From: Streptomyces physcomitrii
Lineage (GTDB): Bacteria > Actinomycetota > Actinomycetes > Streptomycetales > Streptomycetaceae
Length of the DNA: 64,000 bases
Assembly: GCF_012273655.1 (NCBI RefSeq)
Contig: NZ_JAAWWP010000018.1
Location: forward strand, 89,323 to 153,322
Direction: 5' to 3'
Shown here: piece by piece, positions 9,315-18,092 of the stretch
How positions within the stretch are numbered: the first letter of the stretch is position 1
Layout: every line of letters begins with the position of its first letter
The notes under the pieces: generated by a model
Seen by the model: the letters and a program-made list of their open reading frames with translations, nothing else
Database searches by the model: none
What the model was told of the DNA's origin: nothing
Translations under genes and position numbers: made by a program

Positions 9315-10313
9315 CTACCAGCGCACGGCGGCAGCGGCGGCGAAGTCCCCGGCGTGCGCGAAGCCGGAGAGCACGACGAGGTCGCCCTTGCGGAGGCTCC
9401 CCTCGTCGCGGGCGTGGGTCAGCGTCACCGGGATGCCCGCGCCGAAGAGGTTGCCGTAGCGGTCGAAGGTGTCCGGGTGGCGTTCCGGCTTGAGACCGAG
9501 GTCCTGGCGCCAGTTGCTGAGGAACATCCGGTTCGGCTGGTTGGTGACGAGGAGGTCGATGTCGGTGGTGGGGGTGCCGAGGCGCTCGCACAGCTCCCTG
9601 GTCACCTGCGGGACGAGCTGGTTGCCCCGCGCGACGATCTGCTCGACCTTGCTGTCGGTGAAGCCGATGTCGATCTCGCCCTCGCCGGGCTCCCAGTATT
9701 TGCGGGTGTCCGCGGAGAGGCTCATGTCGTTGGCGTACTCGACCCCGTGGTGGGTCACCACGTCCAGGATCGGCGACTCGTCGCCCGCCGTGAGGTAGCC
9801 GACGCCGCAGCCGTCGCCGGGCACCGGGGCGTGCTTGCGGCCGCGGACGCCGGGGCGGGCGAAGACCTGGCCGGCCATGTTCTGCACACAGCAGATCAGC
9901 GCGGTGCGGGCCTGGCCCGAGGCGATGAGGGCCCGGCCGATCTTCATCAGGTGGACGAAGGCGGCGCAGCCGCTGTTGTGCACGTCGATGATCCACTCGG
10001 GCACCGGGTCGAGCCCGAGCCGGGCCGCGATGTCGGCGCCCGCCCCGGTGAACGCCCTGTCCGGCAGCGCGACATTGGTGAGCAGCACGTCCAGCGGCCC
10101 GTCGCCGCGCGCGCGGCGGCGCTCCAGAAGCGGTCCGGCCGCCGCCACCGCCATGTCGGTGGCGCTCTCCTCGGGTGCGGCGTGCCGCCGGGCGAGCGGC
10201 GGTCCGAACATCGCGCCCTCGGAGTCCTGCGCGCTCCCGCCCGTGTAGAACTCGGTGCCGACGCTGCGCTCGGGCAGGTAGCTGTCCACGTCGACCAGGC
10301 TGACCGGGATCAC
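9315..10313 (-). CDS. KAS III-like (FabH-type) acyltransferase or ketosynthase with altered triad
   Basis: The product has 332 aa. The start is the GTG inside a GTGA overlap with the SRPBCC gene stop. The thiolase fold of 3-oxoacyl-ACP synthase III is clear: nucleophile Cys116 in HNSGCAAF, GDGCGVGYL (167-175), and Asn288 in YGNLFGAGIP. The catalytic His of FabH (His-Gln-Ala-Asn motif) is replaced, because the aligned residues read NQPN with Asn258. FabH homologues with a changed triad often act as acyl or malonyl transferases that form C-O, C-N or C-C bonds in natural-product pathways. This one may not decarboxylate malonyl-ACP. The neighbours imply secondary metabolism, not fatty-acid synthesis. 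Confidence 0.88.
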   Translation of the reverse strand: MIPVSLVDVDSYLPERSVGTEFYTGGSAQDSEGAMFGPPLARRHAAPEESATDMAVAAAGPLLERRRARGDGPLDVLLTNVALPDRAFTGAGADIAARLGLDPVPEWIIDVHNSGCAAFVHLMKIGRALIASGQARTALICCVQNMAGQVFARPGVRGRKHAPVPGDGCGVGYLTAGDESPILDVVTHHGVEYANDMSLSADTRKYWEPGEGEIDIGFTDSKVEQIVARGNQLVPQVTRELCERLGTPTTDIDLLVTNQPNRMFLSNWRQDLGLKPERHPDTFDRYGNLFGAGIPVTLTHARDEGSLRKGDLVVLSGFAHAGDFAAAAAVRW

Positions 10314-10966
10314 GCGGCGGCCTCCGGACCGGGGGCGACCGCGAGGGGCAGGCCCCGGCCGCTGCGGTACTCCAGGATGCGCTTGAGGTTCTCCAGCTCG
10401 ATGCGGTGGCCGGCGTAGAAGAGGGGCCACAGGTCGCCGACCCAGATCCGCTCCGGGTCCGGGGACAGCTCGGGGTAGGGGTTCTTGTCGTAGTTCGGGT
10501 GGTGGCAGTTGGTCCACAGGACCACCGAGCCCGGCTTGCCGAGCACCTGCTCGGCGGGGACGATCCGGAAGAGGTAGATCATCCAGAGTTCCTCGCCCTG
10601 GTCCCAGGCGCAGTGGTAGTCCAGCGTCAGCGCCTCGCGGTTGGGCTCGATCCGCATATAGATCCTGGTGTTCTCGGCCAGGGTGTCCCAGCCGACGAAC
10701 AGCCCCGGCTCGCCCGCGGGTTCGAAGGCGCGGGTGCTGACGGAGTACTCGTCCAGGGTGTTGATGTCCGAGAGGTAGTCGAAGACGTCCTCGGGCGGGC
10801 AGTCGATGTACTGCTGGATGGTGCAGTAGTCGCCGTACACCTCCTCGTGCGGGTACGCGGTGCGGGTCATCCCGGTGGCCCGCGCGAGGATGTCCGGCAC
10901 GCTGTGCGTCTCGCACCGGACGAGCCCGGGGATGTCAGCCAACTGGTGTGACGCGGTCGTCATCAT
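10310..10966 (-). CDS. SRPBCC (START-like) family protein
   Basis: The product has 218 aa, with a second possible ATG 3 nt further in; AGGAG lies upstream of both. The helix-grip fold is suggested by QQYIDCPPEDVFDYLSDINTLDEYS (SRPBCC N-terminus), the central strands FVGWDTLAENTRIYMRIEP, and a long C-terminal helix. Family members bind hydrophobic ligands. In biosynthetic clusters they serve as aromatases, cyclases or chaperones for unstable intermediates. The reading frame overlaps the end of the ThDP gene by about 30 bp and the KAS III-like start by 4 bp, so it belongs to the same operon. It is rich in His, Tyr and Trp (for example TNCHHPNYDKNPYPE), and those residues could bind a metal or polar ligand. 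Confidence 0.8.
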   Translation of the reverse strand: MMTTASHQLADIPGLVRCETHSVPDILARATGMTRTAYPHEEVYGDYCTIQQYIDCPPEDVFDYLSDINTLDEYSVSTRAFEPAGEPGLFVGWDTLAENTRIYMRIEPNREALTLDYHCAWDQGEELWMIYLFRIVPAEQVLGKPGSVVLWTNCHHPNYDKNPYPELSPDPERIWVGDLWPLFYAGHRIELENLKRILEYRSGRGLPLAVAPGPEAAA

Positions 10967-12686
10967 GTGCTCCTGAAGAGGTGGCGCGGTCGTCGATCAG
11001 CTTGAGGAACGGCAGGAACGGGGGCAGTTCGTCCGGGTCGGCCTCGACGCAGACCAGCGCGGGGCCGGTGCGCTCGTTCGCGGCGAGCAGGGCGCGGCGC
11101 AGTTCCTCGGCGGTGGTCGCGGTGGCGGTGCGCAGCGAGGGGAACATCGCGCCCACCCCGGCCGCGAGGTCGGCGGGCCGGAAGGTGTTGTACGAGTAGT
11201 CGGCCGCGTAGAGCAGTTGCTCCCGGGTCACGCACATCGCGTGCGCGTTGTTGTTGAACACCACGAAGGTGACGGGCAGTTGGTGTTCGACGGCGGTGTG
11301 CAGCTCCATGCCGTGCGCGTAGAAGCCGCCGTCGCCGGAGAGTACGTAGGCGCGCCGGCCGGTGCCGAAGGCGGCGCCGATCCCGGCGCCGAAGCTGTGC
11401 CCCATGCCGCCCATGCCGAGGGCGAGGACGAACTGGCCCTCGCGCGGCACGCTCAGATGGTGGATCACCGCCGAGCTGGCGTTCCCGGCGTCGGAGACCA
11501 CGGTGGCGCCGTCCGGGAGCGCGGACTCGATGGCCCGCACCGCGTCGTCCAGGCGCACCCCGGGGGAGTCGGGGCGCGGTGCCACCAGGTACTCCGGTCC
11601 GCCGGACGGCGGTCCCCCGGGCCCGCGGTCGGGCAGCGCGGCCAAGGCCTCGGCGGCGGCGCGCAGTTCGGTGCGCAGATCGCCGTCGACATGGACGACC
11701 GGTGCGTCCGCGCGGAGCGCCCCGGGGTAGGGCGCTTCGGGGTCGAAGCAGACCAGGGGGGTGGCGTCGAGGGCCGCTTCGAGTCCGGCCCGCGCCATCA
11801 CCGGCAGCCGGGTGCCCACCAGGACGCACAGGGCCGCCCGCTCCAACTGCCGCCGCACCGTGGGGTGTCCGATGGTTCCGGCGACGCCCGCGTACCGGGA
11901 ATCGCCGTTGTCGAAGGCGTCCTTGGCCTCCGGGGTCACGGCCACCGAAGCTCCCAGGAGCCGGGCCAGTTCGGCGAGTTCGGCCCGGGCCCCGGCGCGG
12001 CCGACGCCGTCCCCGGCGATCACCAGGACCCCGGCCCCGCTCGCGGCGGCGCCGGTGAGCATCCGTGCCGCGGCCGTCCGGTTGCCCGCCGCCGCGGCGG
12101 GCCGGTCCGGCTCGGCCAACAGCTGGTCCAGGGAAGGCAGTTGGTCCACGGTGGCCTGCTGCACGTCCTTGGGCAGCAGCAGTACGGCCGGTCCCCGGCA
12201 CGGGCCGCGGGTCGCGGCGACGGCCTCGGCGAGCAGCTTGCCGATGTCCGCCGGGTCGTCGACCCGGGCGCAGAAGCGGGTGAGGGGCCTGAAGAGGTCG
12301 ACCGCGTCGAAGGTGCCGGCGAGGCCGCTGGAGTCCTGGAAGGCCCCGCGGCCCTCCAGGGGGCGGGGCGGCTGGCCGACGAGGGCGAGGGTGGGGATGC
12401 GCGCGGCGTACGCCTCCGCGAGGCCCGGGACCAGGTTCATCGCGCCGGCGCCCGAGGTGGCCATGGCCACGCCGAGGCGGCCGGAGGTGCGGTGGTAGCC
12501 CTCGGCCATGGTGGCGGCGGAGAACTCGTGTTTGGCGACGACCGCCGTGACCCGCCCGCCGGAGAGGTGGGCGGCGTCGTAGAGATCCTCGATGTTCGCG
12601 CCGCCCACTCCGAAGACGTGGTCGGTTCCCTGGTCGGCCAGGGAGGAGATGACGTAATCGGCGACGCGTGGGGGACCTTTTCGCAT
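10935..12686 (-). CDS. ThDP-dependent acetolactate synthase-like enzyme
   Basis: The product has 583 aa. The start is ATG 12686 behind AAGGGAGACGTC; the frame is open upstream, but those codons look non-coding. The N-terminal Pyr domain carries the catalytic Glu in VAKHEFSAATMAEGYHR. The C-terminal domain has the ThDP/Mg2+ motif SGDGGF (about residue 450) ending in NNNAHAM. Such enzymes decarboxylate 2-oxo acids and ligate the acyl anion to a second carbonyl or release an aldehyde. It is the first gene of the operon, with the KAS III-like and aminotransferase genes downstream. This arrangement recalls the ThDP enzyme plus aminotransferase pair of prodigiosin side-chain synthesis, but that is analogy only. 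It is unlikely to be the housekeeping IlvB, since no ilvN follows. Confidence 0.88.
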   Translation of the reverse strand: MRKGPPRVADYVISSLADQGTDHVFGVGGANIEDLYDAAHLSGGRVTAVVAKHEFSAATMAEGYHRTSGRLGVAMATSGAGAMNLVPGLAEAYAARIPTLALVGQPPRPLEGRGAFQDSSGLAGTFDAVDLFRPLTRFCARVDDPADIGKLLAEAVAATRGPCRGPAVLLLPKDVQQATVDQLPSLDQLLAEPDRPAAAAGNRTAAARMLTGAAASGAGVLVIAGDGVGRAGARAELAELARLLGASVAVTPEAKDAFDNGDSRYAGVAGTIGHPTVRRQLERAALCVLVGTRLPVMARAGLEAALDATPLVCFDPEAPYPGALRADAPVVHVDGDLRTELRAAAEALAALPDRGPGGPPSGGPEYLVAPRPDSPGVRLDDAVRAIESALPDGATVVSDAGNASSAVIHHLSVPREGQFVLALGMGGMGHSFGAGIGAAFGTGRRAYVLSGDGGFYAHGMELHTAVEHQLPVTFVVFNNNAHAMCVTREQLLYAADYSYNTFRPADLAAGVGAMFPSLRTATATTAEELRRALLAANERTGPALVCVEADPDELPPFLPFLKLIDDRATSSGAHDDDRVTPVG

Positions 12687-13261
12687 GACGTCTCCCTTGA
12701 GGCTCCGAAGACCGGGCCCGTGAACGTACTGTGCTATTCCTTCCGGTGTTTCTCGGAAAGAGCCGGACATCGCGCCGGAGCGCCGTGGAAGACAGCGGGA
12801 AGCGGTCCTCGGCGGCGGGCCGGGCAATGCACAACCTAGCCCGGGAGAGGGGCGCCCAAATGGTCCCGGGCGACCGGTCTGCAAGTTTCACTAGTGTTCC
12901 CCGCGGCCCCGATCCGCCGGGAACCGGCGCCCGGCGGCGGGCCCCGTCGCGGGCTTTCGGCCGGTCAGGGGCGGCCGGAGACCGGCAGCAGGGGTCAGTG
13001 GTTCGCGGCGTGCTCCCCGCGCGGGGTGCCCGGCCGCCTACCGCAAGCCGTTCCCTTTCCCGCACGCGTGGGCATTCCCGCACGCATCGGCAGGGATATC
13101 CCGATTCCCCGGGCAGCTGCCGGACCGATTCCCCCTCGAAACCGCGGACTCGATTCCCGGGCGGTCTGCCGAAGAGCCTTCCTTCCCCGTCCGGTGGACA
13201 AAGAAGGCCGCCCTTCCTCATTCTCCGGCAGCGGCCGGGGAATTCCTCGGCCGCGGCCGGG
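12687..13261. other. intergenic region upstream of the ThDP operon
   Basis: These 575 bp contain no protein-like frame. They must hold the operon promoter and possibly the 3' end of a message from the right. The part around 12725-12775 is less GC-rich (for example CTGTGCTATTCCTTCC), and the promoter may lie there, but I cannot assign -35/-10 boxes with confidence. Confidence 0.5.
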
Positions 13262-15409
13262 CTACTCCCCCGCGTCCAGCAGGAGTTCGGCGAGCCCCTG
13301 CCGGGTGGCCGCGAGGATCACCCGGTCCTGGGGGCGCAGTACGTACCCGGCGGGCGGGTCCCACAGCAGCCGGGGCTCGCGGGCGGTGCCGTGCGGGGTC
13401 TCGGGGCGGGACGGGGCCTCCTCGGCCTCGGTGTCCAGGGCGAGGACCCGCCAGACGCCGGGCCGGAAGACCTGGCCGACGGTGCGCTCGCTGAGCTGGT
13501 GGTGGGCGCCCGCCTGGAGGTCGGCGAAGAGCAGTACCCGGCGCTCCACCGGCATGGCGCCCAGGATCTGACGGCCCATCATGGCGCTGGCGAAGGCGGG
13601 CGCGGCCAGGGTGGTCACGCTGCGGCTGCGGGTCAGGCCCTCGGGGTGGGCGGCGCGCAGGGTGCGGTAGACGGCGGTGGCGAAGCGGTCGTCGTACAGG
13701 CGCAGGGCGACCTTGAGGTCGGGCTTGACCCCGCGGGCGTACAGGACGGCTTCCAGGTTGGTGGTGTCGGAGCTGGTCAGGGCGAGCAGGGCGGCGGCGC
13801 GGTGCACCTTCGCCGCCTCCAGTACGCCCTCCTCGGTGACGTCGCCGAGCACGGTGGGCACCCGCAGTCTGCGGGCCAGCGGCACCCCGCGCGCCTCGGG
13901 GTCCTCCTCCACGCAGACCACCGGGATGTCGAGTTCGCGCAGCCGTCCGAGGACCCGGCTGCCGATCTTGCCGAGGCCGAGCAGGACGACATGGCCGGAC
14001 AGGCCGCGCGGCGGGCGGCGCAGCGCGTAGGCGGTGCGGAAGGTGCCGAGCCCCTCCAGGACCGCGGCCACAAGGACCGGCAGCAGGAGCAGTCCGACGA
14101 AGCCGGAGAGGAGTTGCAGGATCTGGCGGCTGACCGGCTCGCCGTCCGCGGGGTCGCCGATGGCGAGCAGGTCGAGCAGGGACAAGTAGGCGGCGTGCAG
14201 GGGGTGTTCACCGGTGGTGAGCCAGCCCGCCACGCCGAGGGCGACGACCAGGAGGAGGATCGCGGCCAGCGACCAGTTCAGGCGCCGGGAGAGCAGCGAG
14301 GAGATCGGGGCAGCCAGGCTCACCAGGCGCTGCGGGCGGGAGCGCCTGGCGGCCGGGGCGGCGACGGTGTCCAGGACCACGGCGGCCCGCCCGCGCGCCC
14401 GGGCCACCGTCTCCTCGTCCGGCAGCAGCAGCGGGCCCTCGGTGCCGCTGCTGTCGGAGCCCTCGCTGCCCGCGGGGTCGCCCGCCGTGGAGGAGAGCAG
14501 GGCGAGGGTGCACAGGCCCTGCCCGGCACTTTCGTCCTGGTCGGCGGGGGTGCGTTCGACGGCGCGCAGCAGCAGCCCGTCGGCCTGGACGATCTTGCGG
14601 GTGCCGGCGACGGCGGTGGCCGCGAGCGCCGGGGCGGCGGTGTCGGCGTCGGAGAGGACGGTGGTGGTGGCGTCCAGGGCCTCGGCGTCCAGGCTCGGGT
14701 CGCCGAGCACGGCGGCCTGGTCGAGGACCTCCTCCAGATGGCTGCCGAGCTTGCGGTTGTACATCCGGATGACCAGGCGCAGCCGGGGGTTGAGGCGGCG
14801 GGCCCGCAGCGCGGTGTGGATGTTCAGCTCGTCGTCCTCGAAGACCAGCGCCAGCGCGCTCGCCTCCTCCACGCCGAGCCGTACCAGGAGGGCGTCGTCC
14901 ACGGTGGGCGCCACCAGGACCTGCGCCTCGGCGGTGGGCACCGGCCGGGCCGCCCCGCGCTGCCCGCCGCCCTGCCGCGGCACGCCCTCGCGGGCGCCGG
15001 GGCCGCCCTGCGGCTCGTGCCCCGAGGCATCCGCCGGGCCCGAACTCCCGTGTCCCGCGTGGCCGTTCGCCGGTGCGGCGGTGCCGCGGGCCATCGCCGT
15101 GGTCATCCGGCCGAGCAGCGCCGCCGCCCGGCCCGCCGCGCCGCCGCCCGCGAATCCGCGTTCGCGCGCGCCCTCGCCGGGCAGCGCGGTGTCGGTGGCG
15201 ACGACGACGGTGGTCCGCACCCGGTAGACCTCGGCCAGCTCGGTGCCGAGCCGGTGCGCGAGCGCGTCGTCCCCGCAGACGATCATGCCGGGCGCCTCGG
15301 GCGGCGGCTGCGGGCGGAAGGCCGTCCGCCCCCACTCGGAGGCCGTCCGGGCACGCTCGGAGGGCGCCCGCCCGCGTTCGGGTGCCGTGCGTCCTCGCTC
15401 GGAAGCCAT
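13262..15409 (-). CDS. TrkA-N (RCK) domain ion-channel-like protein, CASTOR/POLLUX type
   Basis: The product has 715 aa. The N-terminus carries four imperfect 7-8 residue repeats built on SER.R or PER.R (residues 2-29). An NAD-binding RCK-like domain follows (GMIVCGDDALAHRLGTELAEVY), then two hydrophobic stretches around residues 375-440 (LAAILLLVVALGVAGWL and LLSGFVGLLLLPVLVAAVLEG). A second RCK/TrkA-N domain starts VVLLGLGKIGSRVLGRLRE. Tandem RCK domains around a pore region resemble CASTOR/POLLUX and related potassium or cation channels gated by nucleotides. The ion and ligand are unknown. The gene is monocistronic, 129 bp downstream of the helicase-like gene. Confidence 0.85.
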   Translation of the reverse strand: MASERGRTAPERGRAPSERARTASEWGRTAFRPQPPPEAPGMIVCGDDALAHRLGTELAEVYRVRTTVVVATDTALPGEGARERGFAGGGAAGRAAALLGRMTTAMARGTAAPANGHAGHGSSGPADASGHEPQGGPGAREGVPRQGGGQRGAARPVPTAEAQVLVAPTVDDALLVRLGVEEASALALVFEDDELNIHTALRARRLNPRLRLVIRMYNRKLGSHLEEVLDQAAVLGDPSLDAEALDATTTVLSDADTAAPALAATAVAGTRKIVQADGLLLRAVERTPADQDESAGQGLCTLALLSSTAGDPAGSEGSDSSGTEGPLLLPDEETVARARGRAAVVLDTVAAPAARRSRPQRLVSLAAPISSLLSRRLNWSLAAILLLVVALGVAGWLTTGEHPLHAAYLSLLDLLAIGDPADGEPVSRQILQLLSGFVGLLLLPVLVAAVLEGLGTFRTAYALRRPPRGLSGHVVLLGLGKIGSRVLGRLRELDIPVVCVEEDPEARGVPLARRLRVPTVLGDVTEEGVLEAAKVHRAAALLALTSSDTTNLEAVLYARGVKPDLKVALRLYDDRFATAVYRTLRAAHPEGLTRSRSVTTLAAPAFASAMMGRQILGAMPVERRVLLFADLQAGAHHQLSERTVGQVFRPGVWRVLALDTEAEEAPSRPETPHGTAREPRLLWDPPAGYVLRPQDRVILAATRQGLAELLLDAGE

Positions 15410-15538
15410 GCGTCCTCTCCTGGTACGGGGCCGTACGGTCCCCTGAACCTACCTTCCGGGAGCGGGAGTTGACGGGACGAGGCGGGCAGGCCGACGACGG
15501 GGGCACCGAAGGCCGGGGGGCGGCATGCGCCGCAGCAC

Positions 15539-17722
15539 TCAACTGCCCGTGAGGATCACGAGTCGCCCCGTCGCCCGGGTCATCGCCACATAGCGGTCGA
15601 CCGCGCCCTCGATGCCCTCGCCGAACTTCTCCGGGTCGACGAGGACGACGAGGTCGAACTCAAGTCCCTTCGCCAGTACGGGAGTCAGCGAGCGCACCCG
15701 GTCGCTTCCGCGGAAGCCGGGGTCGCCGATGACACAGGCGGTGCCGTCGGGGTGCGCCGCGAGCCAGGTGCCGAGGACGGTGTCCCGTTCCGCGCGGGAG
15801 CCGCGCACGACGGGGACGCCGCCGCTGCGGATCGAGGTGGGCACATTGGCGTCCGGTAGCACGGCTCGGATGACCGGCTCGGCCTCCGCCATGATCTCCT
15901 CCGGTGTGCGGTAGTTGACGCTCAGCGAGGTCAGGCCGATCCGGTCGAAGCCGACCCGGGCGAGGCGTTCGGCCCAGGTTTCGGTGAAGCCGTGCCGGGC
16001 CTGGGCGCGGTCCCCGACGATGGTGAAGCTCCGGGAGGGGCAGCGCAGCAGCAGCATCTGCCACTCGGCGTCGGTGAGTTCCTGCGCCTCGTCGACCACG
16101 ATGTGCGCGAACGGCCCGGCGAGCGGCTCCGGTTCGGCCCCGGGCAGCCCGCTCTCGTCGACCAGGGTGTCCTGGAGGTCCTGCCCGAGCAGCATGGTCA
16201 CCGCGCCCTCGCCGTCGGCATCGGCCGCGACCGCGTCGCTGATGACATCGGCCATCCGCGCGCGCTGCGCGGCGAGCGAGGCGCGCTGCCGCCGCCTGCG
16301 CACCGGCGCCTCGGGGTCGCCGAGCCGCTGCCGGGCCGCGTCCAGGAGCGGCAGGTCGGACACCGTCCAGGCCGCGCCCTCCGGACGCCGCAGCCTGCGT
16401 ACCTCCTCGGGGGCGAGCCAGGGCGCGCACATCCGCAGATAGGCGGGCACCGTCCACAGGTCCCCGACCAGGTCGGCCGGGTCGAGCAGCGGCCAGGCGC
16501 GGTGCAGGGCGGTCACCAACTCCCGGTGGTGGGTGAGGAATCGGTGCAGCAGCTCGGTCGGCACCTGCTCGTCGTGACGGTCCGTCAGAATGGTGAGCAG
16601 TTCCTCCCAGACCTGGTCCTGGGCGTCGTTGTGCGGGGTGCCCGACTCGGCCGCCTCGAAGGCCGCGGCCCAGTCCTCGGGGCCGAGCCGGACCTCGGAC
16701 CAGGGGGTGGTGACCGTCAGCGCCTCGGTGGGCGGCTCCTCGTAGAACCGTACGGCCGTCTCGACGGCCCGCACCATGTCCGCGGCGGACTTCAGCCGGG
16801 CCACCTCCGGGTCGGACTCCTCCACCGCCTCGGCACCCTCGGGCACCAGGTCCCGCAGGGTGCAGGTCCGCACGCCCTCCTCGCCGAGGCTCGGCAGCAC
16901 ATCGGCGACATAGCCCAGGTACGGCTGGTGCGGGCCGACGAAGAGCACTCCGCCGCGGCGGTGGCCGAGGCGGGGGTCGGCGTAGAGCAGATAGGCCGAG
17001 CGGTGCAGGGCGACCACGGTCTTGCCGGTGCCGGGGCCGCCGTCCACCACGAGGGCGCCCTGCGAACCGGCCCGGATGATGGCGTCCTGGTCGGCCTGGA
17101 TGGTGCCGAGCACATCCCGCATCCGGGCCGAACGGTGGCCGCCCAGACTGGCGATGAAGGCGGACTGGTCGTCCAGCGCGGCATGCCCGGCGAAGCCCTC
17201 GGCGGTGAAGACCTCGTCCCAGTAGTCGCTGATCCGACCGCCGGTCCAGCGGTATCTGCGGCGGCTGGCCAGGCCCATCGGGCGGGCGTGGGTGGCCCCG
17301 AAGAAGGGCTCGGCGGCCGGGGAGCGCCAGTCCACCAGGAGCCGCCGGCCCGCGCTGTCCTTCAGGCCGAGCCGCCCCACGTACACCGGTGCGGAGCCGT
17401 CCGCCGCGACCATGTGCCCGAGGCACAGGTCGAGACCGAAGCGGCGCAGCGCGCGCAGCCGTCCGCTGAGCCGGTGGACCTCCACATCCCGGTCCATCGC
17501 CTGCCGCCCCGCGCCCCCGGGCGCCCTCAGCTCGGCGGCGAGCTGCTCGGACAGTTCGCCGATGGACTCCGCCAGGCAGGCCTCGACGGCCGCGAAGTGC
17601 TCCTCGTCACGGGCGATCAGCGCCGGATCGGCCTTGGCCGCGAGCCGCTCGGGAAGCTCGAAGGCGCTGGTACGGGCGCCGGTGGAGGTGGTGGCGGCAG
17701 TGGGGCGGGGCGGGGGTTTCAC
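15539..17722 (-). CDS. helR: HelD/HelR-type RNA polymerase-recycling ATPase, probably rifamycin-resistance HelR
   Basis: The product has 727 aa with a GTG start behind GGAG. It is a superfamily 1 helicase-like ATPase with an N-terminal coiled-coil arm (about 25-90), Walker A in GGPGTGKTVVALHRSAYLLYA (near residue 227), a Walker B/DEAQ motif in IVVDEAQELTDAEWQMLL (near 545), and C-terminal motifs LSVNYRTPEEI and VAMTRATGRLVIL. HelD proteins pull stalled RNA polymerase off DNA. HelR is the actinobacterial branch that also displaces rifamycins. I favour HelR because the gene just upstream is a glycosyltransferase preceded by a rifamycin-associated element. HelD is the alternative. The leader carries a stable hairpin and a repeat array. 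Confidence 0.8.
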   Translation of the reverse strand: MKPPPRPTAATTSTGARTSAFELPERLAAKADPALIARDEEHFAAVEACLAESIGELSEQLAAELRAPGGAGRQAMDRDVEVHRLSGRLRALRRFGLDLCLGHMVAADGSAPVYVGRLGLKDSAGRRLLVDWRSPAAEPFFGATHARPMGLASRRRYRWTGGRISDYWDEVFTAEGFAGHAALDDQSAFIASLGGHRSARMRDVLGTIQADQDAIIRAGSQGALVVDGGPGTGKTVVALHRSAYLLYADPRLGHRRGGVLFVGPHQPYLGYVADVLPSLGEEGVRTCTLRDLVPEGAEAVEESDPEVARLKSAADMVRAVETAVRFYEEPPTEALTVTTPWSEVRLGPEDWAAAFEAAESGTPHNDAQDQVWEELLTILTDRHDEQVPTELLHRFLTHHRELVTALHRAWPLLDPADLVGDLWTVPAYLRMCAPWLAPEEVRRLRRPEGAAWTVSDLPLLDAARQRLGDPEAPVRRRRQRASLAAQRARMADVISDAVAADADGEGAVTMLLGQDLQDTLVDESGLPGAEPEPLAGPFAHIVVDEAQELTDAEWQMLLLRCPSRSFTIVGDRAQARHGFTETWAERLARVGFDRIGLTSLSVNYRTPEEIMAEAEPVIRAVLPDANVPTSIRSGGVPVVRGSRAERDTVLGTWLAAHPDGTACVIGDPGFRGSDRVRSLTPVLAKGLEFDLVVLVDPEKFGEGIEGAVDRYVAMTRATGRLVILTGS

Positions 17723-17788
17723 TGGTACAGCTCCGTTCTGGGGGCCGCGGGGGCCGGGGGTGTTTCACGTGCGGGTGGGGCGGGAGGG

Positions 17789-17809
17789 CTTCGCGGGTTC
17801 GCCCGCAAG
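17789..17809 (-). promoter_or_regulatory. short hairpin in the helR leader
   Basis: The sequence CTTCGCGGGTTCGCCCGCAAG can fold as GCGGG/CCCGC with a four-base TTCG loop, extended by CTT/AAG around a one-base bulge. It lies about 67-87 bp upstream of the helR GTG, probably in its leader. It could be a terminator of the upstream gene or a leader structure. Confidence 0.45.
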
Positions 17810-18092
17810 TGCAGGCATCGCGGGTGGACTTGACCGGCGCGTCATCGCAAGTGGAGCCGCGGTGGGTGGACTTGGCGAGGTGTCTCAAGTGCAGTCAGGG
17901 CACGGGAGCCGGCCGGGGGCTTGGCCGTCAAGTACGGCCGTGGGATGGGGACTTGACCCGAAGACCCCAAGTGCGAATGCCATAGGGGGACTTGACGACA
18001 GGAACGTACGAGGCCGCGGCGCACACCGAGGATGTCCGCCGCACGCCTAGCAGCACCCGCCCCCTCAAGTCGCCGCTTCCAAGAGCAACTTG
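17806..18092. repeat. array of six CAAGT-N17-ACTTG inverted repeats
   Basis: Five units have CAAGT and ACTTG arms separated by exactly 17 nt: 17806-17832, 17848-17874, 17929-17955, 17968-17994 and 18066-18092. A sixth, 17886-17923, has GCTTG as its right arm and 28 nt between the arms, one helical turn more. Gaps between the first five units are 15, 11, 5 and 12 nt. The nucleotides before ACTTG are G-rich in all but the last unit. The last unit lies inside the 3' end of the glycosyltransferase gene. The spacing puts the half-sites two helical turns apart, which suits a protein binding site and not a CRISPR. Confidence 0.85.

Noticed and set aside
4345..9996. A 1883-codon open frame on the minus strand through GH92, aminotransferase and KAS III-like genes
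   Set aside because: Only the part below 7734 is protein-like; above it the translation is Arg/Pro/Gly-rich and is a frame-shifted shadow of the neighbouring genes.
17806..18092. Possible CRISPR array
   Set aside because: The repeats are 5-bp arms with a variable middle, spacers are 5-15 nt and no cas genes are near.
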